Below, one piece after another: positions 59,248 through 64,000 of a stretch of 64,000 nucleotides of DNA; positions within the stretch are counted from its first letter, which is position 1; every line of letters begins with the position of its first letter. Position numbers and translations under genes: made by a program. The notes under the pieces are model-generated. The model was not told the origin of the DNA, searched no databases, and was given only the letters and a program-made list of their open reading frames with translations. Source of the stretch: CBDBGD01 sp965205235 (GTDB lineage: Bacteria; Chloroflexota; Dehalococcoidia; Lucifugimonadales; UBA1127); assembly GCA_965205235.1 (NCBI GenBank), contig CBDBGD010000001.1:124001-188000 (forward strand). The letters run 5' to 3'.

Positions 59248-60557
59248 CGTCCGAATCCGGCGGGCCGCCGCCCGAAGCAGGGCGCCGCTCTCCACTGCAG
59301 GGTCCCTTCCGCGCCTTCACCTACCCCGACTATGCCCGATTCTGGGTGGGCTCCCTGCTCACGGTCACGTCCTTCTTCATGATGATGTTGGTGCGGGGCC
59401 AGCTCATGCTGGAGCTCACCAACTCCCCCTTCATGGTGTCAGCCATTCAGGGTGTGTCCGGCCTGCCCATCCTCTTCCTCGCCCTGGTCGGCGGAGCGCT
59501 GGCAGACAGGGTGAGCCGCAAGTTCATCCTCGTGTCCACCGAGGCGTTCAACTTTATCTTCATCCTGGCCCTCGCCCTGCTTACCCTGTTCGACGTGGTG
59601 CAGGTCTGGCACGTGTTCGTCCTGTCGCTGTTGAACGGCGTGACCTTCTCCCTCTCGATGCCGTCGCGGAACGCCGTGGTCGCCAACCTCGTCACACGCC
59701 GAGAGGACATGCCCAGTGGGTTCGCGTTGGTGACCGCGGTCTTCAGCGGCGCACAGCTTGTGGGCCCGGCCCTAGCGGGGTTCCTGATGGCCGCGCTCGG
59801 GATAGGCGTCGCCTTCCTAGTCCCGTCGATTCTGGTCTTCATGGCGACGCTGCTGTTCGTCACCATCAGGCCCCAGCAGCAATCGAGCGGCGGCCCGGCG
59901 CGGGCGCCCATGCTGCAGAGCATCATCGAAGGCTTCACGTGGATCCGGAGCCGGCAGGTGATGATGGGCCTGCTGCTCATGGGGCTGGCGGTGTCGATAT
60001 TCGCCATGCCGTGGCAGACCCTGCTCCCCGTCTTTGCGGACAATCTGCTGAGTGAGCCAGGGGGGACGGGCTTCATGGGCTTGCCGCAGGACGCCCATGA
60101 GACGCTGACGCCTCGATTCGGGCTGGGGCTCATTGCCGCGGCCGCCGGGTTCGGTTCCATCGTCGCGTCGATAGTCGTTGCGACGCTGGGCAACTCGCCC
60201 TATCGAAGCCTGCTGCTCTCGGGCGGGGGCATCTTCCTGGGCGTATTCATCGCCCTGTTCGCCTTTTCCCCGGTCTTCCTGCTCTCTTTGGGGCTCACGT
60301 TCTTCTTGGGCTTCTGCCTTCAGCTCTTCATGAGCACCAACATCACGCTCATGCAGGTGCTTGCACCGGACCACATCCGCGGGCGCGTATCCAGCATCCG
60401 CTTTGTCATCATGGGGCTCATGCCCGCGGGCATATTCGCGATGGGAGCAGCCGCAGAGACCCTGGGACCCACACCCACCGTCGCGGCAATGGGCGCTCTG
60501 GGCACACTCAGCATGCTCGCCATCCTGGTGGCCATCCCCGGCCTGCGCCGGGTGTAG
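59244..60557 (+). CDS. MFS transporter (enterobactin-exporter/macrolide-efflux-like)
   Basis: 437 residues, about 12 helices. Starts at GTG 59244 (overlapping the previous stop; GGGAGG upstream); the longer in-frame extension is antisense-like. PFRAFTYPDYARFWVGSLLTVTSFFMMMLVRGQLMLELT and GGALADRVSRKF are typical of the MFS_3 efflux branch. Third gene of the nagA unit. Close in design to the MFS gene at 61528 (both have ...MMVRG...L..SP...), so the two are likely paralogues. Confidence 0.85.
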   Translation: MTSESGGPPPEAGRRSPLQGPFRAFTYPDYARFWVGSLLTVTSFFMMMLVRGQLMLELTNSPFMVSAIQGVSGLPILFLALVGGALADRVSRKFILVSTEAFNFIFILALALLTLFDVVQVWHVFVLSLLNGVTFSLSMPSRNAVVANLVTRREDMPSGFALVTAVFSGAQLVGPALAGFLMAALGIGVAFLVPSILVFMATLLFVTIRPQQQSSGGPARAPMLQSIIEGFTWIRSRQVMMGLLLMGLAVSIFAMPWQTLLPVFADNLLSEPGGTGFMGLPQDAHETLTPRFGLGLIAAAAGFGSIVASIVVATLGNSPYRSLLLSGGGIFLGVFIALFAFSPVFLLSLGLTFFLGFCLQLFMSTNITLMQVLAPDHIRGRVSSIRFVIMGLMPAGIFAMGAAAETLGPTPTVAAMGALGTLSMLAILVAIPGLRRV

Positions 60558-60623
60558 GGCGAGCCCCCGCGCCTACGCGCTCACCCTGAGCCTGTCGAGG
60601 GCGCTCCTTTGCGCGTGGAGGCG

Positions 60624-61415
60624 CTACGAGCCGTTGGCCGCCTGCATCGCCAGGGCCGCAGGCTCCACCTTATCGGCCACGACTTGCCGTACCAGGTCGT
60701 CGTCCAGCTCCGCGACGATGGAAGGGTAGCCTGCCCGCGTGAGCATGCCGCCCAGGTTGCCGCCCTTGAACTGGTCCAGTGTCCATCGGAGGGGGTCCGG
60801 CACCACCGTCCGGTCCCACTGGAGCACCACGTTCTGGTTGCGAGGGCCGTAGTGGTAGTGCGCGTTCTCGTCGAAGCAGTCGAATGCCAGAAGCTCGATC
60901 TCCTGACCGGCCACGTCGCTCAGGACGTGGATGGCCATGCCCTGGCCCACGCTCAGGTTTCGATACTCCAGGCCGAACCGCACGTTGCCCGCTTCGAAGA
61001 CGGGTTCACCCCGGTTGTGCACCGTCACGCTCCGGTGGGTGACGGCCATAGAGCGGGCTTCCTTCTCCACCTCGTCCAGCGCGCTGCTGACCGCGTCCTG
61101 GTCGATGGTCTCGGCAATCTCCGAGTGGCCCGCTCGCTCCAGCATCTGGGGCAGCCGGCTGCGCAGCTGCTTCAGCGTCCAGCCGATGGGGTTCCCGGCT
61201 GTCGTCTTGTCCATGACAACCCGCTGGCCGCGCCCTTCTCCGCCATAGTGGTAGTGGGGCGTCTGGTCGAAGCAGTCGAAGCTCACAAGCTCCTTCTCAT
61301 CCGCATCTGAGGAGCTGAACGCCCGGATGGTGACGCCCTGGTCGCCGGAGATCACCCGGTAGCGCACGCCAAAGGTCAGGCTTCCCGCATCAATTCGCTT
61401 TTCGCCGCATGCCAT
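60624..61415 (-). CDS. internally duplicated protein with FDCFD...HYHYG motif, function unknown
   Basis: 263 residues from ATG 61415 (GGAGGAGG upstream). Two homologous halves: residues 13-110 and about 145-243, each with VRY/VRF...G.(G)(V/M).I, then FDCFD (46-50; 178-182) and HYHYG (54-58; 186-190), then GWTL/RWTL and a helical end with ERAGHSEI / TRAGYPSI. The constant 132-residue offset shows an internal duplication. The conserved Cys, Asp and two His per half could bind metal. No signal peptide. I do not recognise a characterised family. Confidence 0.75.
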   Translation of the reverse strand: MACGEKRIDAGSLTFGVRYRVISGDQGVTIRAFSSSDADEKELVSFDCFDQTPHYHYGGEGRGQRVVMDKTTAGNPIGWTLKQLRSRLPQMLERAGHSEIAETIDQDAVSSALDEVEKEARSMAVTHRSVTVHNRGEPVFEAGNVRFGLEYRNLSVGQGMAIHVLSDVAGQEIELLAFDCFDENAHYHYGPRNQNVVLQWDRTVVPDPLRWTLDQFKGGNLGGMLTRAGYPSIVAELDDDLVRQVVADKVEPAALAMQAANGS

Positions 61416-61527
61416 GGTCTTCCTCCTCCGCTCTCGTTGCAGAATCAAAGGCCGCAGAAGTAGTCCGTCGTAGGGAGTGGGCCTTGCGAGGGGAGTGTAG
61501 CAAGCGTATTTGGGCCCGTCAAATGGC

Positions 61528-62880
61528 CTACTGCAGGCGACGCAGGTGCGGGCTCACGACGAGAAAGACGGTGCTGATGGCTATGAGCAGCAGCGCCATG
61601 ATGCCCAGGGCCTCCGGCGCTCCTATCCAGTCTGCGACGAGGGTCAGCGGCAGCACGCCCATGGGCATCAGCGCGAAATTCAGCACAAACACGCTCATCA
61701 CCCGGCCTCGGTAGCGGTCTTCGGTGTACTCGATGAGCAGGCCGTTGTTGAGCGTCATCCGACCCGCCTCGAACAGTCCCACGACGGCCAGAATGCCCAG
61801 CGCCGCCATGTAGACCGGAGCCAGCTCCGAGAGCAGCGCAAACCCCAGCAGCGAGCCTCCGGTGACCAGGCTGCTGCCCGTCAGCAGCAGTCCCCGGCGC
61901 CCTGCCCGCCCCGTTGCTGCGATGAACAGCGCGCCTCCCAGGCTGCCCAGCCCCATGGCGCTCATCATCAGCCCCAGGCCGTCCGCGCCCACCAGGAAGA
62001 CGTCCTCCGCAAAGATCGGGAGGATGAAGCGGATCGGCATGGCCAGCATGGTCGTGCAAAGCGACAGCAGCAGGAGCTGCAGGATTGTCGTCGTGGAGCG
62101 AATGTACCGGAGCCCGTCGAACAGGTCGGCGAGTATGGAGGTCCTCGCCGCCCGTTGCACAGGTTCGATCTTGGGCAGCAGCGCCGTGAGCAGCATGGAA
62201 CCAACGAACATCGCCGCCAAGGCGTAGTAGGCGCCGTCCACGCCCAGCGCAATGATGAAGCCGCCTCCCATCGCCGGAGCGAACAGCGTCGTGACACCCC
62301 GCCCCATTGAGTTCAACGCGACCGCGTTCATCAGGCGTTCCCGGCTCACCAGCTGCGGAATGATCGACTGGCGGGCCGGCATCATCACCGGCATGAGTCC
62401 GCCCTGGATCATGGAGCTGACCAGAAGGTAGTGCCATGTGACCACGCCGGATGTGATGGATATGGCCACAAAGAGGGCCAGGAGCACGGAAACCGCCTGG
62501 CCGGCCTGGATGATGCGCTTCTTCTCCACCCGATCGGCAAGCACCCCGCCGAAGAGCCCGAACACCAGGGCCGGGACGGCCGCAGGAGCCGTCACAACGC
62601 CCAGGAGCGTGGGGGACTCCGTGAGCTGGTAGACAAAGTAGCCCCGCACCATCATCTGCACCTGCATGCCGCCCATCTGCAGCAGCATGCCGAGCCAGAG
62701 GTTACGGAAGGAGGCGATGCTGAGGGAGCTGAAGATCTCCTTGAGGGCTGCGGGGGACAGGGCCGGAGGGGCCTTCTGCACCGGCGCCGTGGCTCGCCCA
62801 CCGGCCCCCTGAGCGGCGGGGCCGCCTGTGGGCTGCTCCGCCGTCACGTCCGCGGCGGTGTTCTCGTCCGGTTCCGGCAA
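61528..62880 (-). CDS. MFS transporter (MFS_3-like)
   Basis: About 450 residues from TTG 62880 (GAAGG upstream); GTG 62847 is an alternative. The open frame runs further upstream through the tRNA-Pro gene, but that part is a translation of the tRNA and not protein. A Pro/Ala-rich cytoplasmic N-terminus (about 45 residues) precedes 12 helices. SFRNLWLGMLLQMGGMQVQMMVRGYFVYQLTESPTLLG and GGVLADRVEKKRI are typical. Substrate unknown; probably an exporter. Confidence 0.83.
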   Translation of the reverse strand: MPEPDENTAADVTAEQPTGGPAAQGAGGRATAPVQKAPPALSPAALKEIFSSLSIASFRNLWLGMLLQMGGMQVQMMVRGYFVYQLTESPTLLGVVTAPAAVPALVFGLFGGVLADRVEKKRIIQAGQAVSVLLALFVAISITSGVVTWHYLLVSSMIQGGLMPVMMPARQSIIPQLVSRERLMNAVALNSMGRGVTTLFAPAMGGGFIIALGVDGAYYALAAMFVGSMLLTALLPKIEPVQRAARTSILADLFDGLRYIRSTTTILQLLLLSLCTTMLAMPIRFILPIFAEDVFLVGADGLGLMMSAMGLGSLGGALFIAATGRAGRRGLLLTGSSLVTGGSLLGFALLSELAPVYMAALGILAVVGLFEAGRMTLNNGLLIEYTEDRYRGRVMSVFVLNFALMPMGVLPLTLVADWIGAPEALGIMALLLIAISTVFLVVSPHLRRLQ

Positions 62881-62907
62881 CTCGGCCTTCTCTCCCGGGC
62901 GAAGGAG

Positions 62908-62979
62908 TCGGGGCGGGCGGATTTGAACCGCCGACCTCCTGGTCCCAAACCAGGCGCCCTTCCCCTGGGCCACGCCCCG
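62908..62979 (-). tRNA. tRNA-Pro (anticodon TGG)
   Basis: 72 bases without CCA. Acceptor CGGGGCG / CGCCCCG, D-stem GCCC/GGGC, anticodon arm CCTGG-TTTGGGA-CCAGG, T-arm GGCGG-TTCAAAT-CCGCC, discriminator A. CCA is not encoded. Confidence 0.95.
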
Positions 62980-63039
62980 CCGTCCTCCCCGAGTGATCCG
63001 GGCGCGCTTCTCAGGGAGTCCGATAACTACATGAGGGAG

Positions 63040-63111
63040 CGCCCCTGGGGTGACTCGAACACCCGCACCCGGCTCCGGAGGCCGGTGCTCTATCCGCTGA
63101 GCTACAGGGGC
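63040..63111 (-). tRNA. tRNA-Arg (anticodon CCG)
   Basis: 72 bases. Acceptor GCCCCTG / CAGGGGC, D-stem GCTC/GAGC, anticodon arm CCGGC-CTCCGGA-GCCGG, T-arm GGGTG-TTCGAGT-CACCC, discriminator G. CCA is not encoded. 60 bases upstream of tRNA-Pro, same strand. Confidence 0.95.
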
Positions 63112-63232
63112 TCGGGGTCATTCACCATAGCAGGATAGCAGGGCGCTTCTGAACGTACAAGGGTTCCAGGCGTGGGAAGGCCGTCCTGACTCCCTGCCGT
63201 CCACATGGTATCCTATCCACGAAGGAGGATCG

Positions 63233-64000
63233 ATGGAACGCGGACGCGTTGTGGTGGCCATGAGCGGAGGAGTCGACTCCTCCGTCGCCGCGCTACTGCT
63301 GGCCCAAGCCGGCTACGAGGTCATCGGCGTGACGCTGCGACTGTGGACCCTCGACCGTCCGCACGCCGCCCCGATGAGCCGCAGCTGCTGCTCCGTCGAG
63401 GACATCGACGACGCACGACGGGTCTGCCAGGCCATCGGCGCGCCCCACTACGTCGTCAACGCCGAGCGCGAGTTCCGCGCCCGCGTCGTGGACTACTTCT
63501 TCGCCGAGTACGAGCGCGGCCGAACGCCCCACCCCTGCATCGCCTGCAACGACCGCATCAAGTTCGACTTCCTCCTCGAGCGCTCCCTCCAGCTTGGCGC
63601 CGACGCTGTGGCCACCGGCCACTACGCTCGCATCGCTCAGTCGGACGGCGTGTACCGCCTGCTACGCGCGAGCGATCCGCGCAAGGACCAGTCCTACGTC
63701 CTCTTCGGCCTGGGTCAGGAGCAGCTCAGCCGCCTCCTCTTCCCCGTGGGCGACCTCCCCAAGGAGGAGATTCGCCGACTGGCCGCCGAGGCCGGACTGC
63801 CCGTGGCCGCCAAGCCTGACAGCCAGGAGATCTGCTTCGTCCCTCAGGGCGACTACCGCGAGCTACTCAGCCGGTGGATGCAGCCTGCTCCCGGCAAAAT
63901 CGTGGATATGGACGGCCAGGTGTTGGGGACTCACCCCGGCGTGAGCTTCTTCACCGTCGGCCAGCGGCGCGGCCTGGGCATCGCTTCCAGCGAGCCGCGT
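63233..64000 (+). CDS. mnmA: tRNA-specific 2-thiouridylase MnmA, 3' end cut by window edge
   Basis: 256 residues visible, no stop before the edge; full length is about 350-370. Thiolates U34 of Lys, Glu and Gln tRNAs. Seen: ATP pyrophosphatase loop AMSGGVDSSVAA at 9-20, HPCIACNDRIKFD with the first catalytic Cys, TGHYARI, KDQSYVLFGL, DSQEICFV with the second Cys, and FFTVGQRRGLGI. GAAGGAGG 5 bases before ATG fixes the start. Confidence 0.95.
   Translation, partial: MERGRVVVAMSGGVDSSVAALLLAQAGYEVIGVTLRLWTLDRPHAAPMSRSCCSVEDIDDARRVCQAIGAPHYVVNAEREFRARVVDYFFAEYERGRTPHPCIACNDRIKFDFLLERSLQLGADAVATGHYARIAQSDGVYRLLRASDPRKDQSYVLFGLGQEQLSRLLFPVGDLPKEEIRRLAAEAGLPVAAKPDSQEICFVPQGDYRELLSRWMQPAPGKIVDMDGQVLGTHPGVSFFTVGQRRGLGIASSEPR

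Noticed and set aside
62881..62973. N-terminal extension of the MFS protein through the tRNA-Pro gene
   Set aside because: The extra residues are a translation of the tRNA; TTG 62880 or GTG 62847 gives a normal N-terminus.

Overview
The window is a GC-rich stretch (roughly two-thirds G+C by eye) of a bacterial chromosome. I infer Chloroflexota, probably Dehalococcoidia or the marine SAR202-type lineages. The evidence is a tmRNA whose tag reads GERELALAA with a glycine resume codon (from memory, Dehalococcoides tags also begin GEREL), a DapL-type lysine pathway, an archaeal-type phosphoglycerate mutase, and dense paralogous families of amidohydrolases and isochorismatase-like hydrolases. No rRNA or marker-tree evidence is present, so the taxonomy is inference.

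Layout. 1-5.3 kb: a glycolysis cluster (pgk cut by the left edge, apgM, tpiA) running into a MiaA-HD fusion and a small membrane protein. 5.4-11 kb: a Gfo/Idh/MocA protein, an aldo/keto reductase, dapF, dapL and hflX (no canonical start codon). 11-15.7 kb: a methyltransferase, citrate synthase, an S41 protease lipoprotein, smpB and ssrA (tmRNA). 15.6-16.4 kb: a Doc-type toxin-antitoxin pair lying between two copies of the tmRNA 3' end, which looks like a small insertion at ssrA. 16.5-27.2 kb: two oligopeptide-type ABC importer operons (binding protein plus two permeases, no ATPases) on either side of two amidohydrolases. 27.3-36.7 kb: class IV and MocR-like aminotransferases, two more amidohydrolases, an S9 peptidase, an RRM RNA-binding protein and an orphan HsdR-N-type nuclease. 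36.6-39.8 kb: a VPS10/sortilin-like repeat protein of over 1,000 residues. 39.8-41.1 kb: a gene-free region with a 27-29 bp tandem array that has higher-order structure, next to two 188-bp direct repeats. 41.1-52.2 kb: a catabolic-looking island with a fifth amidohydrolase, six isochorismatase-like hydrolases (one frameshifted), a SodC-like protein lacking a copper ligand, an HpcH/HpaI aldolase, an SDR, an MFS carrier and an RraA/CHA-aldolase-like protein.

The most notable system is at 52.2-56.6 kb. egtD (hercynine synthesis) is convergent with a three-gene operon that I read as senC/selD, senA and senB, the selenoneine (selenium analogue of ergothioneine) pathway. The selenophosphate synthetase has an in-frame UGA at the catalytic position (residue 17) followed by a SECIS-like hairpin. 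It therefore appears to be a selenoprotein, and ordinary gene calling loses its first 40-odd residues including the active site. EgtD would make hercynine, SelD/SenC selenophosphate, SenB a selenosugar, and SenA would join them.

56.7-64 kb: a UBP-type zinc-finger protein, nagA, a TIM-barrel-like unknown, two MFS carriers, an internally duplicated unknown protein, tRNA-Pro(TGG), tRNA-Arg(CCG) and the 5' part of mnmA, cut by the right edge. Several families of short palindromic repeats are scattered through the intergenic regions.
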